A stretch of DNA of 64,000 nucleotides from Thermotogota bacterium (GCA_029551145.1 JAKPGA010000004.1:96070-160069); one strand, 5' to 3'. Counted from the stretch's first letter, positions 46,342 through 55,532 are shown. Notes: generated by a model from the sequence alone, not told the origin. Made by a program: numbers and translations.

Positions 46342-46751
46342 TTCTCGATCTCCTCTTTGAATTTCTGTAAGGTCTTGAGTAACTCCACCGAGCGTTCTTC
46401 TCCCATTGCGTCTATTACCTTCCCTATGAACTCAACCCTTTTTTCTATGACGCTTTTTACGACAGCCTTGCCAACATCCGTCACCGAGATCATGAAAACG
46501 CGTTTGTCCTTGCCACGAATTCTGGTTACATACCCTGTGCCTTCAAGCCTCTGGACGATACCACTGAGTGTACTTTTTGCTATTCCCAGTGATGAACTCA
46601 GTTCCGTCATCTTCATGGGACCTTTGAAGTACAGTCTCTGCAGAAGATCGAACTGGGCGGCTGTAATTGGGTAATCTTTCAAGACGCGTCTTCCTTCGAC
46701 TTTTACTATGAAGCAGATATCTCTCAATATCTTTTCAAGTTCTTTTTTCAA
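46326..46751 (-). CDS. MarR-family transcriptional regulator
   Basis: A 141-aa winged-helix regulator. The recognition region MTELSSSLGIAKSTLSGIVQ is followed by the wing GYVTRIRGKDKRVFMISVT, and helices at both ends form the dimer interface. It starts inside the end of rsmI (4-nt overlap) and overlaps the PEGA gene, so it may regulate the envelope cluster or the whole run. The effector is unknown. Confidence 0.9.
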   Translation of the reverse strand: MKKELEKILRDICFIVKVEGRRVLKDYPITAAQFDLLQRLYFKGPMKMTELSSSLGIAKSTLSGIVQRLEGTGYVTRIRGKDKRVFMISVTDVGKAVVKSVIEKRVEFIGKVIDAMGEERSVELLKTLQKFKEEIEKCRNS

Positions 46752-47428
46752 CTTGCCTTCCCCCTTTTAACATGTATTGCTACTGTCAGTTCGCCCTTTG
46801 TCTGTTTGAACATTTCTACAGCTTCACTTATTTTTCCTCTGTACAACTGCTGAAAAACCTTCGTCAGTTCTCTTGCAATAAAGATATCACAATCTCCCAA
46901 AATCTCGAGCGCGTCGTTCAGTGTCTTGGATATTCTCGTTGCGGATTCAAAGAACACGAAGAGCAGATTCTGCCCCTCGATCTCCCTGAAAAGCCTTCTT
47001 CTTTTCTTGTCACGCGGCAGAAATCCCACGAACAGCACCTTCGAGGCATCAAAACCGCACAAAGCAATTGCACTTGTCAAAGCACTTGGACCTGGCATTA
47101 TATCTATCTGAATGCCCTTTCTCCAGCAAGCATCAACCAGCAGGCCACCGGGATCTGCCACGCCTGGTGTGCCAGAATCTGTGACAAGGCAGAGTTTCTT
47201 TCCCTTGTCCAAAAGACTCAGTATCATAGGAATACTCTTTGTTTGGTTGTGCACACCGTAGGAAATCAGATGTTTTGATTCGATGTGAAAGAATTTCAGA
47301 AGCTTCATCGTTCTTCTTGTATCTTCCGCGACAATCACATCTGCTTCTCTTAGTGCTCGCAGTGCCCTGATAGTTATATCCATCATGTTCCCGATGGGAG
47401 TTGCCACGATCGTCAGTTTTCCCGACAA
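46748..47428 (-). CDS. rsmI: 16S rRNA 2'-O-ribose C1402 methyltransferase
   Basis: Methylates the ribose of C1402 in 16S rRNA. The 226-aa enzyme has the tetrapyrrole-methylase fold with TIVATPIGNMMDITIRALRA at the start, VIVAEDTRRT, LVTDSGTPGVADPGGLLV and PGPSALTSAIALCG. The TTG start at 47428 overlaps the upstream ligase gene by 16 nt. Confidence 0.96.
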   Translation of the reverse strand: MSGKLTIVATPIGNMMDITIRALRALREADVIVAEDTRRTMKLLKFFHIESKHLISYGVHNQTKSIPMILSLLDKGKKLCLVTDSGTPGVADPGGLLVDACWRKGIQIDIMPGPSALTSAIALCGFDASKVLFVGFLPRDKKRRRLFREIEGQNLLFVFFESATRISKTLNDALEILGDCDIFIARELTKVFQQLYRGKISEAVEMFKQTKGELTVAIHVKRGKAS

Positions 47429-48150
47429 GCGAATTCTTCCTCTCTTTGAAAAGCAAGTTCCATAATCTCTTGTGTTGGTGTGAAAGGTTCTGACTTTCCA
47501 AAGACGTTCTCAAACTCATTTTGTAATTTCTCAACGAGCTCTTGCAAAGTGATCGATTGGTATTCACACAACCCAGATAATCTGCCTTCCAGATCATTCT
47601 CGCTCATCATCAAAATCTTTGCATACTCTCTTGCATGCTGTTTTAAGACTATTGAACCGTGCTGAAGAACGCTTTTTTGAGTTCTCATCTGCGCACTTCC
47701 GACGATCTTTTTTCCATCTATCGTGATCTCGTAAGAAGAGGGTGCGTCAAAGCAAGCGGCCGTTCCTGCCTTCAATCTTTTGACTGGTTCTATTCGTGCG
47801 TCGAAACCGAGTTTGCGGAGAGCCGTTGCGATGCATTCACTTATCACAAGGTAGGTTTGAAGAACGCCACCCTTTGCCTTCGGATCTTCGATCGGCAGGA
47901 TAAGAGCATAAGTCAATTCGTCCCAATGAAGGACAGCCCTTCCGCCTGTGGGACGAACAACCAAATCCATGTTGTTTTCTCTCAGAAACTGTGTGTCGAG
48001 ATTGACCCTTTTTTGATGTCTTCCCAGTGACAGTGTTGGTCTTGCCCAAGTGTAGAACCTGAGTATGGGCTCGTTGCAATGTTCAGTCAGTACCATGTCC
48101 AGAGCCATGTTCAATTTGCCCGGGAAATTCCACGTCTTGATAACCTTCAT
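47413..48150 (-). CDS. Lipoate/octanoate-protein transferase (LplA/LipM family)
   Basis: A 245-aa cofactor transferase of the biotin/lipoyl ligase fold. It contains VVRPTGGRAVLHWDELTYAL and AACFDAPSSYEITIDGKKIV followed by GSAQMR. The Cys in ACFDAPS matches the catalytic position of the octanoyltransferase LipM, so it may use octanoyl-ACP rather than free lipoate; the two cannot be separated by eye. The probable client is GcvH (13385-13759). It starts 9 nt after rsmG. Confidence 0.85.
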   Translation of the reverse strand: MKVIKTWNFPGKLNMALDMVLTEHCNEPILRFYTWARPTLSLGRHQKRVNLDTQFLRENNMDLVVRPTGGRAVLHWDELTYALILPIEDPKAKGGVLQTYLVISECIATALRKLGFDARIEPVKRLKAGTAACFDAPSSYEITIDGKKIVGSAQMRTQKSVLQHGSIVLKQHAREYAKILMMSENDLEGRLSGLCEYQSITLQELVEKLQNEFENVFGKSEPFTPTQEIMELAFQREEEFACREN

Positions 48151-48159
48151 CCGATCACC

Positions 48160-48837
48160 TCATAGAGGTTTTTTCAATATCACCGACATTTTCCTTGGAA
48201 AGATCTGCTGGGTTTCTCTGAGTTTGCGAAACTTTAGCAAAGCCCTTCTTTCGCCGGTTTTCAGTGAGTATTCAATTGCCTTCTCGAGTTCAAGACCAAG
48301 GATTTTCATCGCGCTTTGTGATTGATCATATTCTTCTTTCCACTTTGGACCTTTGTAGAAAAAAAGTCTACCTCCGACCTTACAAAAAGGCGCACACAGT
48401 TCAGCAAGGACTCTGAGTTCAGCCACCGCCCTCGCAGTTACTGTGTCGAAGCTCTCTCTCATCTCGGTGCCCAGCTCCTCAACTCTTGAACAGATGACCT
48501 TCGCATTTTTCAGATTTAGGTCAGCAATCGTCTGATCTAACCATCTCGCTTTCTTCTTGATCGATTCAACCAGCGTGATCTTGACAGCAAAGACTATTGC
48601 GTAGACAATACCCGGTATTCCTCCTCCTGTTCCGATATCAAGAATTTCTCCTTCAACACGATCAACGGGCAAAAGAACATCGATGACATGTTTATGAATC
48701 GCCTGCTCATAATCCTTGATAGATGTCAAATTGATGGGTGCTTTTATCAGCAGATCGATGTATTCTGATAAAAGCTTTGCTTTTCTTTCTTCAATGCTCA
48801 GTCCGTACTCTTCAAAGATCTGCTGTACGATCTTCAT
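48160..48837 (-). CDS. rsmG: 16S rRNA m7G527 methyltransferase
   Basis: Methylates N7 of G527 in 16S rRNA. A 225-aa Rossmann-fold enzyme with the SAM-binding ILDIGTGGGIPGIVYA near residues 65-80, LVESIKKKARWL and the VTARAVAEL block. The ATG at 48837 overlaps the phosphoesterase stop by 4 nt. Confidence 0.95.
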   Translation of the reverse strand: MKIVQQIFEEYGLSIEERKAKLLSEYIDLLIKAPINLTSIKDYEQAIHKHVIDVLLPVDRVEGEILDIGTGGGIPGIVYAIVFAVKITLVESIKKKARWLDQTIADLNLKNAKVICSRVEELGTEMRESFDTVTARAVAELRVLAELCAPFCKVGGRLFFYKGPKWKEEYDQSQSAMKILGLELEKAIEYSLKTGERRALLKFRKLRETQQIFPRKMSVILKKPL

Positions 48838-49595
48838 ACCACAAAGAAGGTTTTTGCCACCGTGCCTTTACCCATGTCATAGCCCGAGCCCAGAGCCAAC
48901 ACAACTGCGAGTTCGGCTGGAAGTCCGACTCGCGCTATCTTTTCGCAAGTTCTCTTTACATCATACGATAGCCTCACAAACTCGTACGAAATTACACCCT
49001 TTTCGACCTCAACAACGAGATAACAAGCCCTCGGATCACCGTCTTTTGGTCTTCCAACGCTTCCGGCATTCATTATCAGTTTTCCACTGACAGATTTGAC
49101 CATCGGCAGATGTGTGTGCCCGTTGATTATCACATCGGCTCGAAGGTTTTCAACGAGTTTTTGCAATCTCTCCTGATCTGTCTGCGGTGTCACATACTCA
49201 AGCAGTTCATTCAAAGGACTTCCATGAACCAAGAGAAAATCAACGCCTTCAATCTCAAATTCCATTCTGTGTTTGAGTGAACGAAGGTGAGACTTAACTT
49301 CCTCTGAGGTGTTTTGAATCGTCCAGTTCAAGGAGATATCGCCGACCTCTGTTTCTCTGCCAGGGCTGTACCGACAGCCACAGCTCGATCTGGCATAGCC
49401 AACCCCATCATCGTAGTTTCCACTGATTGTTGGTACATCGGCAAGTCTTCTGACTACCTCTTCGGGATTTGGACCATAGCCAACCAGATCGCCCAAACAG
49501 TAGATTTTGTCTACGTTGCGTTTTTTGATGTCTTCCATCACTGTCTCGAGTGCCTCAAGGTTTGCGTGGATATCTGAAATAAAAGCCAGGATCAT
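48834..49595 (-). CDS. Metallophosphoesterase (YfcE/calcineurin-like)
   Basis: A 253-aa metallophosphatase with all metal-site motifs: FISDIHANLEAL (D, H), CLGDLVGYGPNP (GD), GNYDD (GN), LVHGSP and INGHTHLP, then NAGSVGRPKDGDPRA. Substrates in the family include phosphodiesters and nucleotides. ATG 49595 follows AGGAGGT; an 8-bp stem surrounds this start (49584-49612). Confidence 0.88.
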   Translation of the reverse strand: MILAFISDIHANLEALETVMEDIKKRNVDKIYCLGDLVGYGPNPEEVVRRLADVPTISGNYDDGVGYARSSCGCRYSPGRETEVGDISLNWTIQNTSEEVKSHLRSLKHRMEFEIEGVDFLLVHGSPLNELLEYVTPQTDQERLQKLVENLRADVIINGHTHLPMVKSVSGKLIMNAGSVGRPKDGDPRACYLVVEVEKGVISYEFVRLSYDVKRTCEKIARVGLPAELAVVLALGSGYDMGKGTVAKTFFVV

Positions 49596-49612
49596 CGCAA
49601 AACCTCCTGGCT
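49584..49612 (-). promoter_or_regulatory. Hairpin enclosing the start codon of the metallophosphoesterase
   Basis: In the minus-strand mRNA the arms AGCCAGGA and TCCTGGCT form a perfect 8-bp stem. The 13-nt loop carries the ATG, and part of the AGGAGG ribosome site lies in the 5' arm. This would hinder initiation unless melted. Confidence 0.5.
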
Positions 49613-49633
49613 CTATTGTACACTATGGATTTT

Positions 49634-52600
49634 TCAGAACAGGCTGATCTGTTCTTTCTCAGGCAGCCCTTCCAGCTCAACCAACCTTTTGAAGATTTCC
49701 AGATGAGATTTGTTCACCTTTGTTCGCCTGACCATGTCCTCAAGCGAGCTGAATGGTTTTTCTTTTCTGGCAGATGTGATTGATTCTGCCACGTTGTCAC
49801 CGAGGTTGGGAAGTTTGTTAAGTGGTATCCTCAGCCTTTCTTTTTCTATGATGAAGATTTTGGCATCTGATTTGTTTATGTTCACCGGTAGGAAGGAGTA
49901 TCCCCTGTGGAACATCTCCAACATGAGCTCGAGGGTTGTTTCTCTTGACTTTTCTCTCACATCTTTGTCGAGTATCGTCGATAGTTCCGTCAGTTTCTTT
50001 TTTACAACCTCTGGTCCACCGAGTGCCGCTTCAACATCGAATTCATCACCTTTGAGAGTGAAATAGACCGCATAGAAAGCCAGTGGATAGTGCACCTTAA
50101 AGTATGCTATTCTGAACGCCATGCTGACATAAGCCGTTGCGTGCGCCTTTGGGAAAAGGTATTTTATCCTCTTACAGGACTCGATGTACCATTCAGGGAT
50201 GCCAAGATCCTTCAGATCTTTTTCATTCTCCTCAGAGAGCCCCTTGCCCTTTCTGACATTTTCCATGATCTTAAAGGCTTTCGAAGCGTTCATCCCTTTT
50301 TTAATGAGATAATTCATGATATCATCGCGACATGCTATGACATCTGAGAGAGTGGCTTTCTTCTGCCTCATCCATTCCTGCGCGTTGTTCAACCACACAT
50401 CGGTGCCGTGTGAAAGCCCAGAGATTCTGACCAATTCCGCAAAGGTCTTCGGACGAGTTTCACTGAGCATTCCACGGACGAACTGTGTACCAAACTCGGG
50501 TATTCCAAGGGTACCGACATCTGTATTGATATCCTCAGGTTTGATGCCGAGTGGCTCAACGCTTGAGAAAATTCTCATCGTATCCTCGTCGTCCATCGGA
50601 ATCTGAATCGGATCAATCCCGGTGATATCTTTGAGGAGTTTCACAAAAGTTGGATCATCGTGTCCGAGTGCATCGATTTTCACAAGATCATCGTGGATCG
50701 ATTCGTAGTCGAAATGCGTCGTCAAAACCATGGCTTCCTTTGTATTGGCAGGATACTGTATGGGTGTGAAATCGTAAACCTCGTATTCCTTTGGGATGAT
50801 CATCAGTCCTCCGGGATGTTGCCCGGTGGTTCTCTTCACACCGGTTATGGCATTCGCAAGCCTTTCACTCTCTGCCTTTCTCACCTTTCTTGAGGTTTTC
50901 TCCTCATAGGCTCTCACAAAACCGTATGCAGTCCTGGAAGCTATTGTGTTTATCGTTCCAGCACGGTACACATGCTCTTTACCAAAGAGCGTTTCGATGA
51001 ATCTATGTGCCTCATCTTGATAATCGCCAGAGAAATTCAGATCTATATCTGGCACCTTGTCACCTTCAAACCCCATGAAGGTTTCAAAGGGTATGTCCTG
51101 CCCATTTCTGTTCAAGTTCTCACCGCATTCAGGACATTTCTTTGGCGGCAGGTCATAACCTGAGCCATAACCGTTGTTCTGAACGAATTCGATGTAATGA
51201 CATTTTGCACAGAAATAATGCGGTGGCAACGGGTTCACTTCGGTGATGCCCATCAAAAATGCAACGAAAGAGGAGCCGACTGAACCACGCGAGCCGACGA
51301 CATAACCATCCTCTAACGATTTGTCCACCATCTTCTTGGCTATCAGATAAAGAACTGCATAACCGTGGTTGATAATTGCATCAAGTTCTCTGTTCAGTCT
51401 CTTTTCAACCAAATCAGGCAGAGGTTCTCCGTACAACTCTACTGCCCTTTGTGTTGCGATACTCCTCACCTGTTCCTCCGCACCTTCGATCTTTGGCGTG
51501 TGCAATTTCTTCTCAAGGGGCACAATTTCTTCGACATTTGAGGCTATTTGCTGTGGGTATTCCACTACCACCTTCAATGCTTTCTTTTCATCCTGCAGTA
51601 TTTCCAGTGCTGCCTCGAGCATCTCCTGTGTTGTTCTCAGATATGCTTCTGGTTGTTCCGCTACAGTATCCTGTTGTGGTGCTTGCAGGACAGATCTTAT
51701 CTTCTCATCCTCGGGGTCAAGAAAGTGCACATCACCTGTCATGACAACAGGAATACTCATTCTTTCACATATCTGGTAGAGTTTTTTGTATATCTCGCTG
51801 AGTCTTTCTCGTGTCAGGCCTATATCGTTGTTGATCGGGAGAAGATTCAACGGCATTATTTCAACAAAATCATAGAATGACAGAGTGTCTTCTATCTCAC
51901 CCTCAGTTGCACCGGCCAACATCTCTTGTATCAGTTCACCGCTGACACAGCCACTACCCACTAACAATCCGTTTCGCAGCGATTGAAGATCACTCTTCGG
52001 GATCCTCGGTACGCCGTGGAAGTACTTCACATGTGCATTGGAAACCAATTTGTACAAATTCTTCAGGCCTTCTTTGTTCTGAACGATTATCGTCCCGTGA
52101 AACGGTTTTGACTGCTTGAGCATTGATTCTTTGTGCAGTACTTCTATTTGTCTAAAAGTTTGTATATTCTTTTCTTTTGCGATCTTCAACAGTTCCACGA
52201 AAATCTGTGCTGTTACCCTCGCATCTTCAAAGGCTCTGTGGTGAGAAAACGCACCGACTTTGAAATGATTGGCGAGTTTTTCAAGGTTGTAGCTTGATAG
52301 TTTGACGAGTCTTTTGGCAAGTGCCAGCGTGTCTATGACGGGTATCTTCCAGTTCACTTTCATGACCTTTTCAATCCAATATCTCAGGAATCTGTAATCG
52401 AAATTGGCGTTGTGGGCAACCACGATGCTGTTCTTACAGAACTCAAGAAACTTAGGGAGCACCTCTTCTATGGAAGGTTGGTCTTCGAGCATCTGGTCTG
52501 TTATTTTTGTGAATTCGATGGTGAAACTGTTAAGCCTCTCTTTCGGCTTCACGAGGCTATGGAAGTTCTCGGTTATCTGCCCTTTTTCAATCGCAACCGC

Positions 52601-53749
52601 ACCTATCTCAATGATCTCTGAGAACATGGGATGCAGACCCGTTGTCTCAATATCCAGAACCACGAACCTGCTGCTGTCAATGCTCACATCGTTGTCGGTG
52701 CCGATTATGACAGGTTCTGAATCGTTAACTATGTAAGCCTCCACACCGAATATGGGTTTTATACCATTCTTCTTGCACGCCTCGTAGAAATATGGTATAC
52801 CTTGAACTACGCCGTGGTCTGTCAATGCGATGGCATTCCAACCCCAAAGTGATGCCCTCTCGACGTATTCATTTATATCCAGTACACTGTCGAGGTCGCT
52901 CAGTTTACTGTGTGCGTGCAATTCGACCCTCTTCTGTGCGGCGTCGTCCATGCGAATCATGGGTTCGATCTTTTCGAAACCTTTGATGTGTAAAACGGGT
53001 TCACCGGCCTCATCGTACCTGAGCGTGCCTTCCAGAACGACCCAATCTTTCTCTTGAAGTTCGTTTGTGATGTGATCTGCAACGCTGTTGAAGGCAAGAC
53101 ATGTCATCGAGTCTTTTTTGTCTGTGAGATAGATTGCGGCAAACCTTTTCTTTCCTTCTCTCAGTTCCATCTTGAAGATCTGCCCAGCAAGTTTTACATT
53201 GTCCGTTTCCTGTGGCAGATCAGACGGCGTGTGATATCGATCTGTTTTCTTTGTTTTTCTTTTCTGCTCGGTTTTTTTCACGGCTATCTTTGGCTCTTCA
53301 GGCATTGGCTTTGGCTCTTCAACCTCGACCTTTATCTCCAGCTCTTTACCGAGTAATCGATTGACAACCTTCTTCACCTGGTTCATTTTGCTGTTAATTC
53401 TGTCCTTGCCAAACTCTCCAGAAACCGTCAGTATGACCTCTTCTCGATCGACAACGGCAGACTGAACGTATGGAAAACTCCCATTGAGCTCCTTTCTGAG
53501 CATCTCCAGATCTATGTAATCTCCAGATTTTGATGGCTCAAAGATGACAGAACTTTCGAAAAACTCCTGTAGGAGCCTGTGCAGATCTGGTGCGATCTGA
53601 ATTGGCTTGTCTGTCTTTATAACGATCGTATTGATCTGACTATCATACTCGAGAGATTCAATCTGGCAGTCATACGCAGATTGAAAACCAATCTTGTTTG
53701 CGAGATCGTTAAAGGTCATCTGTAGATCTTCAACCACAATTCTCTTCAT
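49634..53749 (-). CDS. polC: DNA polymerase III alpha subunit, PolC type
   Basis: The replicative polymerase with built-in proofreading, 1371 aa, close in size to the T. maritima enzyme. In order: an N-terminal domain (1 to about 180), an OB fold (about 185-265; WVVLEGTLRYDEAGEPVLHI), a PHP domain opened by RVELHAHSKLSDLDS, an inserted DEDD exonuclease (FVVLDIETTGLHPMFSEIIE), the rest of PHP, a Cys4 zinc site (CAKCHYIEF and KKCPECGENL), the catalytic palm VPDIDLNFSGDYQ, fingers, and a helix-hairpin-helix region near the end. The ATG at 53749 overlaps ruvC by 4 nt. Confidence 0.97.
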   Translation of the reverse strand: MKRIVVEDLQMTFNDLANKIGFQSAYDCQIESLEYDSQINTIVIKTDKPIQIAPDLHRLLQEFFESSVIFEPSKSGDYIDLEMLRKELNGSFPYVQSAVVDREEVILTVSGEFGKDRINSKMNQVKKVVNRLLGKELEIKVEVEEPKPMPEEPKIAVKKTEQKRKTKKTDRYHTPSDLPQETDNVKLAGQIFKMELREGKKRFAAIYLTDKKDSMTCLAFNSVADHITNELQEKDWVVLEGTLRYDEAGEPVLHIKGFEKIEPMIRMDDAAQKRVELHAHSKLSDLDSVLDINEYVERASLWGWNAIALTDHGVVQGIPYFYEACKKNGIKPIFGVEAYIVNDSEPVIIGTDNDVSIDSSRFVVLDIETTGLHPMFSEIIEIGAVAIEKGQITENFHSLVKPKERLNSFTIEFTKITDQMLEDQPSIEEVLPKFLEFCKNSIVVAHNANFDYRFLRYWIEKVMKVNWKIPVIDTLALAKRLVKLSSYNLEKLANHFKVGAFSHHRAFEDARVTAQIFVELLKIAKEKNIQTFRQIEVLHKESMLKQSKPFHGTIIVQNKEGLKNLYKLVSNAHVKYFHGVPRIPKSDLQSLRNGLLVGSGCVSGELIQEMLAGATEGEIEDTLSFYDFVEIMPLNLLPINNDIGLTRERLSEIYKKLYQICERMSIPVVMTGDVHFLDPEDEKIRSVLQAPQQDTVAEQPEAYLRTTQEMLEAALEILQDEKKALKVVVEYPQQIASNVEEIVPLEKKLHTPKIEGAEEQVRSIATQRAVELYGEPLPDLVEKRLNRELDAIINHGYAVLYLIAKKMVDKSLEDGYVVGSRGSVGSSFVAFLMGITEVNPLPPHYFCAKCHYIEFVQNNGYGSGYDLPPKKCPECGENLNRNGQDIPFETFMGFEGDKVPDIDLNFSGDYQDEAHRFIETLFGKEHVYRAGTINTIASRTAYGFVRAYEEKTSRKVRKAESERLANAITGVKRTTGQHPGGLMIIPKEYEVYDFTPIQYPANTKEAMVLTTHFDYESIHDDLVKIDALGHDDPTFVKLLKDITGIDPIQIPMDDEDTMRIFSSVEPLGIKPEDINTDVGTLGIPEFGTQFVRGMLSETRPKTFAELVRISGLSHGTDVWLNNAQEWMRQKKATLSDVIACRDDIMNYLIKKGMNASKAFKIMENVRKGKGLSEENEKDLKDLGIPEWYIESCKRIKYLFPKAHATAYVSMAFRIAYFKVHYPLAFYAVYFTLKGDEFDVEAALGGPEVVKKKLTELSTILDKDVREKSRETTLELMLEMFHRGYSFLPVNINKSDAKIFIIEKERLRIPLNKLPNLGDNVAESITSARKEKPFSSLEDMVRRTKVNKSHLEIFKRLVELEGLPEKEQISLF

Positions 53750-54237
53750 ACTGTGAACCTCCGACTGAAGTTCTTAACCACAGCATGGCAGTAAGCTATG
53801 GCGAGGGCGTCTGCAGCATCGTCTGGCTTTGGTACTTCAGGCAGACTGAGCAGAATTTTTATCCATTCTTGAACCTCTTTTTTTGTGGCTCTACCGTTAC
53901 CAGTCACAGCCTTCTTCACCTCGTGCGGCGTGTATTCATATACTTCTATCTTGTTTTGAGCAGCCGACAAGAGCACAATGCCCCTCGCCTCACCGACAGA
54001 CATCGCGGTTGTCACGTTCCGAGAAAAGAATAGCTTTTCCACAGAGATTTCGTCTGGTTTGAATTCTTCGATCAGTTCGCAGAGATTTTCATATAGGAAT
54101 TTCAAACGTAATGCTATCTTTTGTTCCTTTTCTGTCTGTATCGTTCCATGACGAATATGTTCAAAGAAATTCCCACTGACTCGAAGAATGCCATATCCTA
54201 AGATGCCAAATCCAGGATCGATACCAAGAACTGTCAA
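53746..54237 (-). CDS. ruvC: Holliday junction resolvase RuvC
   Basis: Cuts Holliday junctions during recombination with RuvAB. A 163-aa RNase H-like nuclease with acidic residues in VLGIDPGFGILGYG (start), SVEKLFFSRN and KPDDAADALAIAYCH. TTG 54237 is chosen because GAGGTG is 6 nt upstream and the catalytic strand follows at once; the extension to 54270 has no support. First gene of the 13-gene minus-strand run. Confidence 0.95.
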   Translation of the reverse strand: MTVLGIDPGFGILGYGILRVSGNFFEHIRHGTIQTEKEQKIALRLKFLYENLCELIEEFKPDEISVEKLFFSRNVTTAMSVGEARGIVLLSAAQNKIEVYEYTPHEVKKAVTGNGRATKKEVQEWIKILLSLPEVPKPDDAADALAIAYCHAVVKNFSRRFTV

Positions 54238-54270
54238 AGTACACACCTCGATCTTTGGTAGGCAAAACAC

Positions 54271-54276
54271 ATTATA
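54271..54276 (-). promoter_or_regulatory. Candidate -10 box for the ruvC-polC operon
   Basis: A perfect TATAAT on the minus strand about 34 nt before the ruvC start; no convincing -35 at standard spacing. Confidence 0.45.
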
Positions 54277-54478
54277 GCCCTTTCATCTTTGTCGAGTCGT
54301 TACCCTTCTCTTAAAAATTCTGTGAAGATTCCAATTTTATGGAAAAGCACACCGTGTGTTCCCGATACTTGATCATGGTTTTCAGAGAAAATCAAAGTAA
54401 TGAAGAGAAAGGAAGAGTTTCTCGCCAAATATCTGTGCAAATCATTCTGATCTGCGAGATTTCTCTGTTCATCTGCGC
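54277..54478. other. Intergenic stretch between ruvC and tctC
   Basis: About 330 bases (54238-54569) separate the divergent ruvC and tctC genes. Apart from the ruvC -10 box, the tctC promoter and a small inverted repeat, nothing recognisable is seen: no tRNA, no repeat array, and short ORFs here lack ribosome sites. Confidence 0.6.
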
Positions 54479-54507
54479 TTGAAGTGTGGCGCGCAATGTG
54501 ATATTTT
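54479..54507 (+). promoter_or_regulatory. Candidate promoter of the TTT/sugar-acid operon
   Basis: TTGAAG (54479-54484), 17 nt, TATTTT (54502-54507), about 62 nt before the tctC ATG. Confidence 0.45.
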
Positions 54508-54508
54508 T

Positions 54509-54527
54509 GAAGCAAAAGCTTCCAAAT
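54509..54527 (+). promoter_or_regulatory. Inverted repeat, possible operator at the tctC promoter
   Basis: The sequence TTGAAGCAAAAGCTTCCAA holds a perfect GAAGC/GCTTC pair around AAAA with near-symmetric flanks. It lies just past the -10 box, a good place for a repressor such as the RpiR protein encoded at the end of the operon. Inference only. Confidence 0.3.
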
Positions 54528-54569
54528 GGTTTATCAATGGAAGAATTTACTCCAAAAGGAGGTTGTACT

Positions 54570-55505
54570 ATGAAAAAACTTCTTGTGGCTTTCCTACTAA
54601 TTCTTGCGACCCTGCTTCTTGCAGCTTATCCAGACAAACCCATTACCTTCATCATTCAAGCAGCGCCCGGCGGAGCATCAGACATGACATCAAGAACTAT
54701 CACATCCATCGCACAGGAAATCCTGAAGGTGCCGATTACCTGCACAAACATCACAGGTGCATCTGGGGCAATCGCGATGAAAAAACTTCAAACCAGTAAA
54801 CCAGATGGCTACACGATGGGGTATGTACCGGTTGAGCTTTCGATGGTCAAAGCTCTGGGATATGCAGACTTTGGACCACAGGACTTTGACCTACTCATGA
54901 GAATAATGGTGATACCCGCGGCAGTCACCGTTCGAGCCAACTCGCAATGGAAGACTATCCAGGAATTCATTGAGTACGTAAAAGCTCATCCGGGCACGGT
55001 GACGGTGGGTAACTCTGGCCCAGGTTCCATCTGGCATATCGCCGCGCTCAGTTTTGAGAAAGCCACCGGTACAAAGCTCATCCATGTTCCGTTCGATGGT
55101 GCAGCGCCTGCAGTTGCTGCTTTGATGGGAGGACACATCACCGCCGTCACCGTCAGTCCCACCGAGGTCAAGTCCGGTGTGGAATCAGGTCAACTGAGAA
55201 TCCTTGCATTGATGAGTGATGAAAGATCTCCGCTCTTCCCAGATGTACCGACATTGAAGGAACTCGGATATGATGTCTCGGTCGCGGCATGGGGAGGCCT
55301 TGCGCTGCCCAAAGGTGTAGACCCGGAGGTTTACAAAATACTTGCAGATGCGTTCAAAAAGGCATATGAAAGCGAGACCTTCCAGAAATTCCTTAGCGAC
55401 AGAGGCATGACACCAGCTTATCTCGATGGTGAGAAATTCAAAGAATTCGCTATATCGCAGTACAACATGTTCATGGAACTCATTCCAAAGGCGTTGGGTA
55501 AATGA
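54570..55505 (+). CDS. tctC: Tripartite tricarboxylate-type transporter, substrate-binding protein
   Basis: A 311-aa periplasmic binding protein of the TctC/Bug family. Signal peptide about 1-21 (LLVAFLLILATLLLAAYPDK); then the family blocks PITFIIQAAPGGASDMTSR, YVKAHPGTVTVGNSGPGS and GLALPKGVDPEVYKIL. These proteins bind carboxylates such as citrate, but many sugar acids and aromatic acids are also ligands. ATG 54570 follows AAGGAGG. A hairpin lies between this gene and tctB. Confidence 0.92.
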   Translation: MKKLLVAFLLILATLLLAAYPDKPITFIIQAAPGGASDMTSRTITSIAQEILKVPITCTNITGASGAIAMKKLQTSKPDGYTMGYVPVELSMVKALGYADFGPQDFDLLMRIMVIPAAVTVRANSQWKTIQEFIEYVKAHPGTVTVGNSGPGSIWHIAALSFEKATGTKLIHVPFDGAAPAVAALMGGHITAVTVSPTEVKSGVESGQLRILALMSDERSPLFPDVPTLKELGYDVSVAAWGGLALPKGVDPEVYKILADAFKKAYESETFQKFLSDRGMTPAYLDGEKFKEFAISQYNMFMELIPKALGK

Positions 55506-55511
55506 TCTTCC

Positions 55512-55532
55512 GGCTGCCCTTATGGGGCAGCC
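55512..55532 (+). repeat. Intercistronic hairpin between tctC and tctB
   Basis: A perfect 8-bp stem GGCTGCCC / GGGCAGCC with loop TTATG, 6 nt past the tctC stop and without a T-run. It is more likely to protect the tctC message or cause partial termination than to end transcription fully. Confidence 0.6.

Noticed and set aside
54339..54482. 47-codon ORF in the ruvC-tctC intergenic region
   Set aside because: No ribosome site, odd composition, and no promoter in the right place; most likely chance.
54300..54515. 71-codon minus-strand ORF in the same region, possibly a gene remnant
   Set aside because: No start signal and no recognisable domain; it would cover the tctC promoter.
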